Assembly (NCBI GenBank): GCA_015143295.1 | Contig: CM026562.1 | Coordinates: 7,716,041-7,780,040, forward strand | Origin: Tetracentron sinense | Lineage: Eukaryota; Streptophyta; Magnoliopsida; Trochodendrales; Trochodendraceae | Direction of reading: 5' to 3' | DNA: 64,000 nucleotides | Shown here: positions 9,790-22,000 of the stretch, piece after piece | Layout: each line of letters begins with the position of its first letter | How positions within the stretch are numbered: the first letter of the stretch is position 1 | Translations under genes and position numbers: made by a program | Notes under the pieces: generated by a model | The model's input: only the letters and a program-made list of their open reading frames with translations | Told to the model about the DNA's origin: nothing | Database searches by the model: none

Positions 9790-10687
9790 TGTAACGGATA
9801 AAATTCGTGTACCAGCTCAGCGTTGTGGGACGAGCTCGTTTTTGTCGTTTTGTTCACGAAAGTGACACGTGTTCACGAGTTGGGGCCACGTGCTTAAAAT
9901 ATAAGGGTCACACGTTGTCTGACGTACAACGATCCCGTTGTGCGCATTGCGACATCTTTGTTCTCACGAAGAACAACGTTTCCGTTGTGGTCTCGACAAC
10001 GAGCTCGTTGTCTGGAGCACAACGTGAGCGTTGTGCTCTTGACAACGTCGATTGACGTTACGCGCACAACGAGTCCGTTGTCTCACTGACAACGATGTCG
10101 TGCTGTGTTTTAAGGCATCTACGTCGTAACCGAGCTTAAGTCAACAACGAGACCGGCTCGTAGGAGGAAGTGATCAGGAGGCGATCCATAATTCCGACAA
10201 GCGTGCCGAACGTGTCGTTTCGTGCCGAAAGCGCTGTCTTGGCATTTAATGCTGGTCACTTCTGCGTACCGTCCGATCCCGTCCGATTGGACTTATAGGA
10301 GGCTCTCACGTGTAATGCAACCGGCGGCAGATATGTGCAAGATATTTGGCGATGAGTGCAAAGACACGTGGTATGGACACCTATGGCCATCCATGGTCAT
10401 CGATGGCCATACCAACCTTGCCCTATAAAAACCCCGTGATTTTTAGTGCACAGGACAGTTGTTCAAAAAACCCAGATCCGAGAAGACGTGTTCAGGGCTT
10501 TTAGTGTCTTGCGTATTTTTCAGCGATTGTTCTTGCGTTTACTATTCATCATCTTCTACCCCTACTGACTTTACCATCGGAGTACAGGTCAGGGTGCCAC
10601 ACCCTCCGCTCTAACCTTCTACCAGTAAACCAGAACGTGGAAGAAGCTGCTGCTGACGCGTGTCCGTCCGGTATTTTTCCCCTCACA
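9790..10687 (+). repeat. 3' LTR of Tat element 1
   Basis: 898 bp, starting TGTAACGG after the purine tract and ending CCCCTCACA. The last 150 bp (CATCATCTTCTACCCCTACT onward) match the LTRs of element 2 closely. TATA box CCCTATAAAA at 10421-10430. The U3 part (9820-10150) is enriched in CGTTGT and its complement ACAACG, about 15 occurrences. Together these make this LTR about 270 bp longer than those of element 2. Confidence 0.9.
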
Positions 10688-10967
10688 GAAACTATTTGTA
10701 ATATAACGGAGACGATTGAAACTTTGGTAATGCTATTAAGCATTTAAATAATATTGGAAACAACGTGCATCCTACTATATACTTAACTAAAAAACACATG
10801 AAATATTGCATAGGGAAGCAAGATAAGGTCTTCTTCATTTCACTTCCATACAGGGGCAGGGCTTTGAAAAAAAAGATTTTATTTTTATTTTTTTGAAGGC
10901 ATAGCATGAGACTGGGGGCATGCCTGGTGCCCCTGAATTTTTTGAAAGGAAAGTATTTATTTGAGTA

Positions 10968-11182
10968 GTGATTAGCGGACCGCACTGGTCTACATGCCCC
11001 TTTTAACTATGGTTATGCTTAATTAAATTAGGATTAGTAATTAACAAAGAAACAAGGGTTGGATGGATGAACCCTAAGGATGACTGAATCTTAACAACAG
11101 TTAGTCAGGGTTAAAAAGGGGGATGTGGACCAATGAGGACTAGCATTTGGCTAGGTAGCCGAATGTGCGGTCCGTTATCTAT
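10968..11182. repeat. foldback MITE with AGCGGACCGCAC-type ends
   Basis: Left end GATTAGCGGACCGCAC and right end GTGCGGTCCGTTATC are inverted copies about 200 bp apart. The interior shares words with other foldbacks of this window (TTTTAACC, GTTAAGATTC, CCTTAGGGTT). No clear target duplication. The rest of 10688-10967 shows nothing recognisable. Confidence 0.5.
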
Positions 11183-11248
11183 TTCCCTATCTTTTATACT
11201 AAGTTATTTAATTATTTTATTGGGCATAATCATGGGATAAGGGGTAGT

Positions 11249-11688
11249 TAGGGCTATAAACGGATGCGGATATTATCGGTATCCGAATTTTTTTAGTCGG
11301 ATAATTATCCGGATAGGTATCCGGCGGAGCGGATTTGGATAGTAAAATACTATCCATTTATAATCGGATACGGATTAGCATACTGTTTTATCTAATCCGA
11401 TAAATATCCGTCCGATTATATATAATATATAAATAATATATTTTAAAATAAAATTTTATATATTTTAACATTTTTTTAAATATTAATTTATATTTTTTAA
11501 TTTTTTTTAAAATTAATCGGATAATTCAGATACTATTTGAATTCGGATATTTTAATCGGAGTTGGATACGGATATCATATTTCACTATCCGCCGGATATT
11601 TATTCGGATTCGGATATCCGGATATATAATCGGATACGAATTCGGATATACCAATATCCGGTCCGAATCTGCTTCGTTTACAGCCCTA
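11249..11688. mobile_element. hAT-type MITE 1, interior built from CGGATATCCG words
   Basis: 440 bp with ends TAGGGCTATAAACGG and TCGTTTACAGCCCTA. The flanks are GGGGTAGT (11241-11248) and GGGGCAGT (11689-11696), an 8-bp target duplication with one mismatch, as expected for hAT elements. The two flanks of the interior are made of repeated GGATATCCG-like words in inverted orientation around an AT-only core, so the whole element can fold into one hairpin. It has no coding capacity. Confidence 0.8.
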
Positions 11689-11696
11689 GGGGCAGT

Positions 11697-12092
11697 TGCC
11701 CCTTAAAAAAATTATATTATATTATTTAATTAGTTAATAGGGTATAGCCATGAGGTAAGGGAGCAACTATCCTCTTAACTTTTGAAAATAATATATATTT
11801 TTTATACTATATTATTTAATTATTTAACAAGGCATAGCCATGGGATTAGGGGACAGTTTTCCCGTAAACAAGGAGATACAATACCCCGTAAGATATGTTC
11901 GAAATGGCCCACAAATTGAGTCCTCAAAAAAACAAATTAGGGGCTATACCCCCGAACTCCATCTCCCTAGACCCAAAATATTTTGTACCTGCTGCCATAT
12001 CATTCTCTACAAATCCTTCAAGAAATGCTATAATTTTCACTCAACCATCATGTACCACCCCCTACTAGAAAATCCTGGCTCCACCCAGCTTC
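11697..12092 (-). repeat. partial copy of the TAGGGGCGGAGCC-type TIR element
   Basis: Reading on the minus strand from 12092, the sequence starts with TGGGTGGAGCCAGG and follows the left half of the element at 33764-34546. Shared words include the 'gggtcta' and 'gggtatagccc' segments, then 'tcatttcg', then AT-rich sequence with the 'catggctat' word. The left partner end was not found; hAT MITE 1 adjoins or interrupts it at 11688. Confidence 0.5.
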
Positions 12093-13006
12093 CATACTTA
12101 TGACAAGTGAACAAAGAAGTTGGGACCCACCATTTGATGCTCTCACTAGGATCTCATGAGCCAAAAATTTATGTAATGGAATGATCCTACCCATTGGATT
12201 GCATTCTTTTGGATCATTATAAAATACATGAAGAATGGTTTTCTTTCTTTCTTTCTTTTTGTACAAATCATCATTAATCTATTGCTATTAGTTAGGGTTA
12301 GTGGGTTAGTAAATGGTGAGTAGATCTCCTGCTTACCATATCACCAAGGGAAAGCTTCCCTCCCCGTGGCACTTGATCCTAGGTTCACCCTCATGAGAGG
12401 GGCACAACTCACCATGTGAGGTAGAGAGGCAGGTCATGAAGAATGGTTCTGAAAGCTGAAAAGTGAATGATAAATAGCTATTATTTAATAAACAAGTGAG
12501 ACAACTCTGATGATCACTGAGTTCTTTTTCTTTTTTGTCGTTCATCATCATCTATGCCTTATCCCAAATATATTGGGGTTAGTAACACAAATCCTATTTG
12601 TAAATATATGTTGTTCATAAATTCTTGAAATTATTTTCTTGTTTTATTGTTCAAGAATTCCAGTAACATTGTCTTTTTCCTCAAAAGAGCACACCTTAAA
12701 TATTGTCAGAGGATAAATTTTGGCCTCTTTGGTCTCAAGGAGGAAGATACACCCATAAGGATCTCATTGAACATAACATATTTATTGGAATCATTTAAGG
12801 TCATTTGTTCAAATTCAGTTTCATGAAAATGGTGGGGTTGTCTTTGTTTTCCTGATCTATTCTCTCTTCAAAAGGTTCTGAACATCAACTGCTGAAGCTA
12901 TGAGTAGCATACTGTCTGGAAACTTCTCCAACTTACCTATTGCAACAAACTGATATTCTTTTAAAATAAAATTTCGTTATCCTTATTATGCTTTATTTTC
13001 TTTCAG
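12093..13006. other. non-coding stretch (upstream intron or flank of the Ca2+-ATPase) with SINE-like tail
   Basis: No coding segment homologous to the first exon of ACA-type pumps was seen. A CTTT microsatellite lies at 12242-12260. The minus strand at 12536-12597 reads CCCCAATATATTTGGGATAAGG followed by GATGATGATG, which resembles the 3' tail of plant AU-type SINEs; no tRNA-like SINE body was found next to it. The acceptor of the first visible ATPase exon is at 13001-13006 (TTTCAG). Confidence 0.5.
12536..12597 (-). repeat. AU-SINE-like 3' tail
   Basis: The minus strand carries ACCCCAATATATTTGGGATA and then AAGGCATAGATGATGATGA. The AU-SINE family ends in a comparable CCGACCCCAA...TTGGGATAAGGC plus a TTG-type simple repeat. 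Only the tail is recognisable, so this is a truncated or decayed copy. Tentative. Confidence 0.45.
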
Positions 13007-13061
13007 GAAAAAATTCGAGTTGCTCTATACGTTCAACAAGCTGCATTTCAGTTCATCGATG
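13007..13061 (+). CDS. ACA4/ACA11: Ca2+-ATPase exon 2
   Basis: Acceptor TTTCAG before 13007, donor GTATAA after 13061. Encodes [18 protein letters not shown] and ends in phase 1. ACA4 has EKIRVVFYVQKAAFQFID at residues just after its calmodulin-binding segment, so the boundary is conserved. Confidence 0.88.
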
Positions 13062-16000
13062 GTATAATCTTCATCAGATAATCGTCTCATTGAACGCATA
13101 TTTCGAGTCTTACATGTTATTTATCCAAGCTCCTGTTTGTTTTCTCATTTTATTTTAATCTTCTTGTACAGCTGGTAAGCGAATTGAATATAAGCTGTCA
13201 GAAGAGGCTATACAAGCTGGTTTCGACATTAACCCTGATGAACTTGCATCCCTTGTTCATGGCCATGATCTCAGGGGCTTGAAATTCCACAGAGGAGTTG
13301 AAGGACTTGCTAGAAAAGTCGCAGTCTCGCTGAATGAAGGTGTCAGTTCAAGCGAAATCCCTGTAAGGCAAAAGATATACGGATTCAACCGATACGTTGA
13401 GAAACCTTCTAAAAGTTTTTGGACTTTTGCGTGGGAGGCGCTGCATGACTTAACTCTAATCATCCTCATGGTTTGTGCTGTGGTTTCTATAGGTGTTGGA
13501 ATTGGCACGGAAGGGTGGCCAAAGGGTATGTATGATGGAGTGGGAATCCTAGTCAGTATTATCGTGATAATCATGGTAACTGCAATCAGCGACTATAAGC
13601 AGTCATTGCAATTCAGGGACTTGGACAAGGAGAAGAGAAAGATTTTTGTTCAGGTCACCAGAGACGGATATAGACAAAATGTCTCTATCTATGATTTGGT
13701 TGTTGGAGATATCGTTCACCTATTCATTGGAGACCAAGTTCCAGCCGATGGGATTTTTATATCGGGTTACAGTTTGTTGGTTGATGAGTCAAGCTTGTCA
13801 GGTGAGAGTGAACCTGTGAACTTATGCCAAGAGAAGCCTTTTTTTTTATCTGGGACCAAAGTGCAAGATGGGTTAGGTAAGATGCTGGTGACATCAGTTG
13901 GTATGAGGACTGAATGGGGAAGGTTGATGGAGACTCTCAGTGAGGGGGGAGAAGATGAGACACCATTGCAGGTGAAGCTGAATGGCGTTGCTACCATTAT
14001 TGGAAAGATTGGTTTGGCTTTTGCTGTGTTGACATTCACGGTGCTGACAGGAAGGTTTCTATTGGAGAAGGCATTTCACAACGAGTTCACAGAATGGTCT
14101 TCAGGTGATGCACTGAAGCTCTTGAACTACTTTGCTATATCAGTAACTATACTTGTGGTCGCAGTTCCAGAAGGGCTACCATTGGCAGTGACACTGAGCC
14201 TTGCCTTTGCAATGAAGAAATTAATGAATGAAAGGGCACTCGTGAGGCATCTCTCTGCATGTGAGACAATGGGTTCTGCTAGTTGCATTTGCACGGATAA
14301 AACAGGGACATTGACGACCAACCACATGGTGGTTGATAAAATATGGATCTCTGAGGAAGAAAAAGTTATAAAAGGTAATGAGAGTAGAGATGTTTTGAAG
14401 TCTGTGATCTCTGAAAGAGTTTTGAGCATTCTTTTGCAGTCTATATTTCAGAATACTGGTTCTGAGGTGGTAAAAGGAAAAGATGGAAAGAAAACCGTTT
14501 TGGGTACTCCAACAGAATCAGCATTACTAGAACTTGGATTGCTTTTAGGGGGTGATTTCGATTCCCAACGGCAGCAGTCTGAGATAGTAAAGGTTGAGCC
14601 TTTCAATTCAGTTAGGAAGAAGATGTCTGTTCTTGTAGCTCTTCCGGACGGTGGTTTCCGAGCATTCTGCAAAGGTGCATCAGAAATAATCTTAAGAATG
14701 TGCAACAAGTTTGTGGATAGGAATGGGGAACCTGCACGTCTGTCAGAAGAACAGATAAAGAACATCACGGATGTTATAAACAGGTTTGCCTGTGAAGCTC
14801 TGAGAACACTGTGCTTGGCTTTCAAGGATTTAGACGACATTTCCAATGAAGACATCATTCCTGATGATGGTTATACACTTGTAGCAGTTGTTGGAATTAA
14901 GGATCCAGTGCGCCCTGGGGTCAAAGATGCTGTTCAAACTTGCTTAGCTGCTGGGATCACTGTGCGTATGGTCACTGGCGACAATATTTATACAGCTAAA
15001 GCCATAGCAAGAGAATGTGGCATATTGACAGATGATGGTTTGGCTATAGAAGGACTAGATTTCCGTACTAAGAGTCCTGAGGAGATGCAGGACTTAATAC
15101 CGAAAATTCAGGTCTCAGATTTCAAGTGCATTAAGAACTCCTAACATTTAACTTTACTTAGTGGAAGAAGAGGCTTTCTAAAATGTTTAGATTATGTTTA
15201 CAGGTAATGGCTCGATCCTTGCCTTCGGACAAGCACACCTTGGTAACCAAGTTGAGGACTATGTTCAGAGAAGTCGTCGCCGTGACTGGTGATGGGACCA
15301 ATGATGCCCCTGCTTTGCATGAGGCAGACATTGGACTTGCTATGGGTATAGCAGGAACAGAGGTTTGTTTCATATCTGGACACATCTATGTGATAGTAGT
15401 TATTCTAACTAGCTCAATTATGATTTTCTTTTTGCATTGCTCCCTCTCATTACGATTTTGCCTTATAGCTGTAAGCCTATAATGCTTTTTTCATCCATCT
15501 ATCATATTCTTTCATTTTAACTTCTATTTTTCACTGTTTGATTTACCTCTGGAGTATGATCTGAATCTATTGTCTCTATTTTATTTCATAGATCGTCACG
15601 TGTTAACATTTTTACTTTATATCCTCAATGATCTCTGAATAATACTTTTTCGTGATCAACTCATACACATCTCAAATTTTCATAATATTTAAGTGTAATA
15701 TTTGGGGGTTATGGATTGGAAGGAACGTACCAGAGTCTCCTAAGTAAATAGCTTTGGCGCTTTGGGAAAGAAATGGATAGATTGTGGAGGCAGGTAGACG
15801 TTGCGAGATATGGGTCCATCAGTCCTTGGGAAAGCAGAAAGGTCAGATTAGCCATGGTCTGGATCTTTGGAAAGGAATTCACAAATCTTCCCTTCTATTT
15901 TCCAAGTCCATAACTCCCATATACTAAAGTGGGTGATGGCAGCGAGATTCACTTATGGATGATATTTTGTGTAGGGGGTCTACTCTGCATCACGTTTCAC

Positions 16001-19000
16001 TAATATTTTACTCCCTATCTCGCAACAGAAATACCTTAGTAGTGGGATACCTCGATAGGGATGGGAATGCTTTTTGGAGGTCAATTCTTAGTACCTCTGT
16101 AACAAAAAACTCTGTTTTTCCCAAAAATTTGCGAATTATTTGCCAATTTTTGCTTTGCCGAATTATTCGCGAATTATTGGATTCCCGAATTTTTGGCGAA
16201 TTTTATGATTTATTCGCGAATTTTCTGGATTATTCCTGAAATTTTTTCTTAAACTTGGCAAATAAACTACTTATTTTGCATATTTTGTAATCGAATTGTT
16301 CGTATATTTTTATATTTATTAATTTATTTTTTATTTGTTCCGAACTTACCTCTACCGAATTATTCCTGAACCCGACTTTGTCACTATGCTTAGTACTAGG
16401 TAAATGATTGGGAAATGGAGTCCGTTTGTTGTCTTCTAGAGAGGATTAATAGACTCATCCCCACTAATTAGGAGAAGGCTAAGAGATGGTGGACCAAGGA
16501 CCCAGAGGCCTTTTCTCAATGATGAATTTTTTGTGTTATGTAGCTTTGGGTTCGAGAGAGAGTTAGTTCATCCCAATGCGGATGATTTGGCAATCGGGTA
16601 TTACCCCCCAAATGTTTCCTCATTACTATGGACAACAGTTCTAGACGAAATTCAAACTATGGATCATCTAATGAGTAGAGGTTGGAGATTTCCGAATAGG
16701 TATTTCTTCTGTATAAAAGAGGAAGAGACGGTTAATCAATGCTTCGTCATTGCAGCTTCTTGAAGACTATCTGGTCCATTTTCCTAAACTCCTGATCTAT
16801 GGCTTGGGTCTTTTCCCTTAGTCTTCTTGATTGCATAGTGGGATGACATGCAAAAGAGTTGGAGAGTAGAATCCTTACTATCTGGCGCATTATTCCGGGT
16901 GCCATATGCTAGGGCATCTGGAAGGTGAAATCGTAGTATTTGAGAAATCATGGCGAGAGACAAAATTCTCTCTTTGGTTTAAGAACTTTTTTTTGTGCTC
17001 TCATTTGAGAGAATTCTCGAATAGGAAGCTGGAAGAATTCTGTCCGGGCTACATTGTGTTCTAATTTGTATTTTTATTTGGGATGATCATGAGTATTAGT
17101 TAGCCATTGTACATTCTTTTCCTCTTGTTTACTTAATATTTTTATTCTTCAAAACAAAATATCTAGTATAAGATTTTAACCATCTCAAAATTTTGTCCTA
17201 CATTAGAATGTATTTTATGAAAAGACTTGCAATTATAGATTTTCTCCGTTATTGTAAGTCTCATTCTGTAATCAATTTCTGTACCTATTAAGAAAAGAAA
17301 AGTCAACACCATGTTAGGAAGGATACATAAACCTTATTGGCACTAAACTTTCATATTTTTCATTTTCTTTCAGTTCTCCATTAGGTTCATCTGCACTTAG
17401 AGTTGCTTGTGCTTTCTCCTATGTTTATCCTATTCTCATTTAAGTATTTGATGTCGCCAAATAAGTACTTGATATTAAATTAATTTGTCTTTCCTTTCTA
17501 TATAAACATCTATAGAAAATATCACATATTTTGATTAAATAAAAATGCTCATAAAGAAGTGTGAGGTAATGTACTAATGTCTATTTAAACAATTATTCTC
17601 TTCCCAAATCAATCCTTTGATTTCAAACATCTAGCGGTTTCCATCCCAACAAAACTTAGACGAGGAACTCTCCCTTGACAGAGATTGCCAGAGATTGGTA
17701 ACATGAGTTCTATTGAATGATCTCATAACAAATCCCATGATTTCAAACATCTAAGTAGTATCATCCAAAATAACTTGGATGAGGAACTTTCCCTTGGCAG
17801 ATATTGCCAGAGATTGGTAACATGTGTTCCATTGAATGATCTCAGGAGATTCCAGGAGGGGCTGGATAATCGAACTCTCCTGTTTAGGTAGACAATAGCT
17901 ATGTACAGGGTTTCATGCAACCATGCTGAGCATGTTCCACCTTCCTCAGATTCACATGTTCAGTCTGGTGATGAATGCTGCTAATCACAAATTATGGGCT
18001 TTTGATTCATCCCTCCTAGGCGTCGCAAGGGAAGCTTAGTCAATCTGAGTGAGCAATTAGAGAAAAACCGCCTTTCCAGTCCATGTATTAATTATGTGGA
18101 CAGCTATTTCTTGAACCACTGATAGCAAAAGCAGAATCAAAGCTTATTGTTAAGCAAGTGTACTTCATTTTGATATAGGTGGGCTCTAACAACATGAATG
18201 CTTTTCCTGCTTCTCGGGTTCCATGTTCTTGGCGATAAAGGAAGTTGGTGCAAAGAATTTTACTCTGAGGGAAAACATCACCACAAGTGACACTACTACT
18301 ACCAGAGAACATATTGACATATGCACTTTTTTTTGTGTGGAAATCCACTAATCATTTAAAAAGGAACGATCACCACAGTCATCCCTTCCCCGAGCCACTC
18401 CCCTTCTCAACTGGGGTGTAGCAGACTGGACTCTACTAATTCCGAGAGCTCGCTGAGCTTGGCTGTGTGCCTCTAGTTTGCTTGGCAGCGAATGAACACT
18501 GTTCTCACTTCTGAGAATTGGTTTTTGAGAGAATGAATATTATCTAGAATAGGTCTCAGCTCCATATAGGACACAGATGTTGCGTTGTTGACTGCATCAA
18601 CAAGTGATTTTGAATCACTCTCAAGTATAAAGAAATTCCAACCCTTGTATTTTGCAATCACATGACTCTCCTTTATTGCTAGTGCTTCAGCCACCATTGC
18701 TGACCCTCCCCCAACAAGTTTGTGATGCCTGAAAATAGTAGACCCCCATCCCAATCCCAGCTGCCTCACACGTAGAAGATAATGCTCCATCACAGTTTAC
18801 TTTTAACCAACGCCTATCAAGAGCCATTTTATGCACAAACACCTGGAACAGCCCTCGGAGGCAACATTTCTTGCTGAGTCTGGTGACGAGGGCACTTACC
18901 AGAAGGATCTCATCTGCCATTTTCATTGCAAAAGATGATGTTCCTATGGGTTTGGCCTCCCTTTGACAATACTACTTCGTTAATCAAATAGCCCATGCTA

Positions 19001-22000
19001 TTGATGCCATTATGAATGCCATATGAGAATTGTCTTCCGTGAATAATACCTTTGATTCAGCTAAGTGAGACCACCACCTCGAAAAACCAGATAATTGGCC
19101 CGAGTTTTGCTTCCAATGAAGAGACTTACCATCCATTCTACTCTAGTGAAATTGCAATAAAGGAACAGGTGAGTAACATTTCTGTGTCTTCCTTGCATAT
19201 TGGGCCTTCAATATCTATTTGAACTTTCTTTGTCAAATTTTGGTGCAAACACAAGTGAATTTAAACAGCATCTCCAGTTAAATACTCAATACTCCAGAGC
19301 TCTTGCAACAGGTTTTCTCCCTGCTAATAGACATAGATACTTAAATCTGTATTCCACATCCAAACAGTTGATTTATTGAATCTTCATACCCGGCCAAGAC
19401 CAGATGTCCAGTTGGATGCCGCCTGACCCACTCAGTGTCCCTACAAAATCTTCAAGCATGAACTTGAGACTTACCTGAATATGTGTCCCACACCTGATAA
19501 GGCCATCAAAACCAACATGGACCTGCCCTGTTGCACTAAAGGCTTAATGAGAAATAGAACTTATGAGCTTAATGCTCTAAATCTGAACTTCCCTGACAAA
19601 TCTTTGCTGATAAACCCTAATATTCTTCCCCTCTGGTTGCAATCAATGCCATGTTGTTGGACTCCTTGTAACTGAATAAAATTTGCCTCCATTTCATGCC
19701 TAGTGAGCTAGCAAATGGAGTCATCTAGTTCCTCAAACTTTGCATCTGATCTGATATCATCTTTCCTTGTATCCTGTATGAATTTAAAAATTCTCATTAT
19801 TAGTGGGATGACTTGTCGGTTAGCAAATATATACGTCTCTGATTAGAATTACCAAGTCTACGGTATGGCTCTTTGGAGACAGACAAGAGGTGTTGTGACC
19901 AAACCATTCAAATTTGAAAACATGTGTCTCGAACACCTAGGATTTGTGGAAATGGTTAAAGAGGTGTGGCTTGGATTATCTTTCTGGGTCAAACAACACT
20001 ATCTTTGGCCTGAGTTAAGCTTTGAAGCAAAGTATTAAACAGTGGAATAAGGAGGTGTTTGGTCTAATTCCTGAGAAAATCAAGATCTATTGATTGAAAT
20101 TGAGGCCATAGATTGAAGGAGGAGAATGGAGGGTTATCCAACATTGAGGGTGGTAAAAGAGATGGTGTGAAGTTGGAGTATCAAGAGATAGGGGCGGAGC
20201 CAAGGGGGGGCCTGGGGGGGGGGGGGCACATGCCCCCCTAAACTTTTGGGGATTTTTTTTTTAATGTATTGTATATGCCATAGCATGGCCATGGAGGTGG
20301 ATGGGGATCCAATCACAACCAATTGCAATTGAACTTGGGGAGAGTTCAATCACACCCACAAGCCAACATGTGTCCCTTTTAACCTCTATTAACTGTGGTT
20401 AAGATTCACTAACCTTTGGGCTACTCAACAATATAACTTTAGTTTTTTAAAAAAATTATTAAAAAATATTAACCCCAAGGGTTAAAAATTCTCACCTAGA
20501 GTTTAATATTTTTCTAAAAACTAATGTTATATTGTTGAACCCTCAAAGGTTAGTCAATCTTAACCATAGTTAATAGGGGTAGGTTAGTCAATCTTAACCT
20601 TAGTTAATAGGGGTTAAAAGGGACACGTGTTGGCCAGTGATTCGATCTCAGATGGTGTCATGGTGCCCGTCAGCTTTTGTAATTTTAAAAAAAATATAGT
20701 TTACGTAGGATTTAGAATCTATACTATTATAACCGGACTCCTTGGATTCATTTACAATCCATAGGTCAACATGCTCCCTTTTAGTACCTCTTCATTGTGA
20801 TCAAGATTCACTAACCCTTAGGGTTCAACCACCTAACCTTGATTCTTAGAAGAAAAAATTAAATCTAAAGGTTAAAGTTGTTAATTAGAGTTAAAAGAGC
20901 TTTGTGATGTAATCGGATTCCAAGGAGTTTGGTTATAACCGTAGAGGATTAGTCATGAGGTAGTTGTCCCATTGGACGAACAATAAGGAACAGTCATTGG
21001 ACAAGTGGACAACTGCTCCTAAACTTTTCACAAAAAATTGTATTACATTATTTAATAGGGATCGCCATAGGGCAAGGAAATAACTGCTCCCGTAAACAAG
21101 GGGAAACAACATTGGACAAGTGGACAACTGCTCCTAAACTTTTCACAAAAAATTGTATTATATTATTTAATAGGGATCGCCATAGGGCTAGGAAACAACT
21201 GCTCCCGTAAACAAGGGAAACAATATGTGTAGAATATGTGCAAAATGTATGGATGAAATGACCCACAATCAAAAATAAAATTCAGGGGCTTCGCCCTTGA
21301 ACCCCCGTCCCTTAAAAAAAATGTGCCCCCCTACATTAAATTCCTGGCTCCGCTCCTATCAAGAGACCTTGAAGTTTGAGGAGATTAGTTGGAGGCAAAA
21401 ATCGCGTGTTCAATGGTTAAAGAATGGAGATCGGAATACTAGGCTCTTTCACTTAATAGTTAATCAAAGGAAGAGGCAAAATGGTATCTCCAAGCAGGGC
21501 CGGAGCCAGGAATTTATTGCAGGGGGACACATTATAGGGGATGGGGGCATAGCCCGAAAATATTTTTTTTACGACTAAGTTTATGGGTCATTTCGTCTAT
21601 ACATTTTGTACATATCCTACAAGCAAGGTATTAAATTTCGGTTTCGGTATAAAGTTCGGTCGCTAAGGAAGTCGACACGTTTTGAGGAAGTCCAAGGAAG
21701 TTATATAAAAATTAAAGAAGTCTAGAAAACTTTAAGGAAACATTGGAAATCTAAGATGAAACTTTAGAGATTCAATACTTAAGTATAACTACACATCTAG
21801 AATTCATTATATTATTGATGCAAGCATGTCGTTATTAAATGTGAGAATCATGTTAAGTGAAATGCGTTGTCTGCTTGTCTGTGCTGTAATTTCTTCTTAA
21901 TATTTCTTTATATTGTCAAAAAAAAATTTTAACTATATTTTATCCTCTTTGTCAAGGGAAGGGTATGAAAGGTCATTTTATTCTCTTTATTTTTCAATGC

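Larger units (their letters stand above)
1..10687 (+). mobile_element. Ty3/gypsy LTR retrotransposon, Tat lineage, element 1 (5' end outside window)
   Basis: The order is gag, protease, RT, RNase H, a second archaeal-type RNase H and integrase, then a tandem-repeat spacer, an antisense gene on the minus strand, and a 3' LTR that starts TGTAACGG at 9790 and ends CTCACA at 10687. A second RNase H and antisense ORFs downstream of pol are known traits of the plant Tat/Retand group. The 5' LTR and gag start lie left of the window, so neither target duplication nor LTR divergence can be scored. The coding parts look nearly whole, with only a few breaks. It is the same family as the element at 47296-58112. 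A polypurine tract precedes the 3' LTR at about 9776-9788. Confidence 0.93.
20189..21358. mobile_element. TAGGGGCGGAGCC-type TIR element (hAT-like), nested in LINE
   Basis: Ends TAGGGGCGGAGCC and GGCTCCGCTCCTA, flanked by perfect 8-bp duplications TCAAGAGA (20181-20188 and 21359-21366). Removing it brings the LINE sequence together across TCAAGAGA. The interior includes a foldback core at about 20305-20660, a smaller foldback at 20735-20941 with TTATAACCG-type ends, and a local direct duplication (about 20955-21070 and 21110-21220). No transposase was seen, so it is non-autonomous. Confidence 0.75.

Noticed and set aside
18088-18348. Minus-strand open frame of 86 codons
   Set aside because: No recognisable domain. 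It lies in intronic repeat DNA next to a decayed LINE and shows no codon bias.
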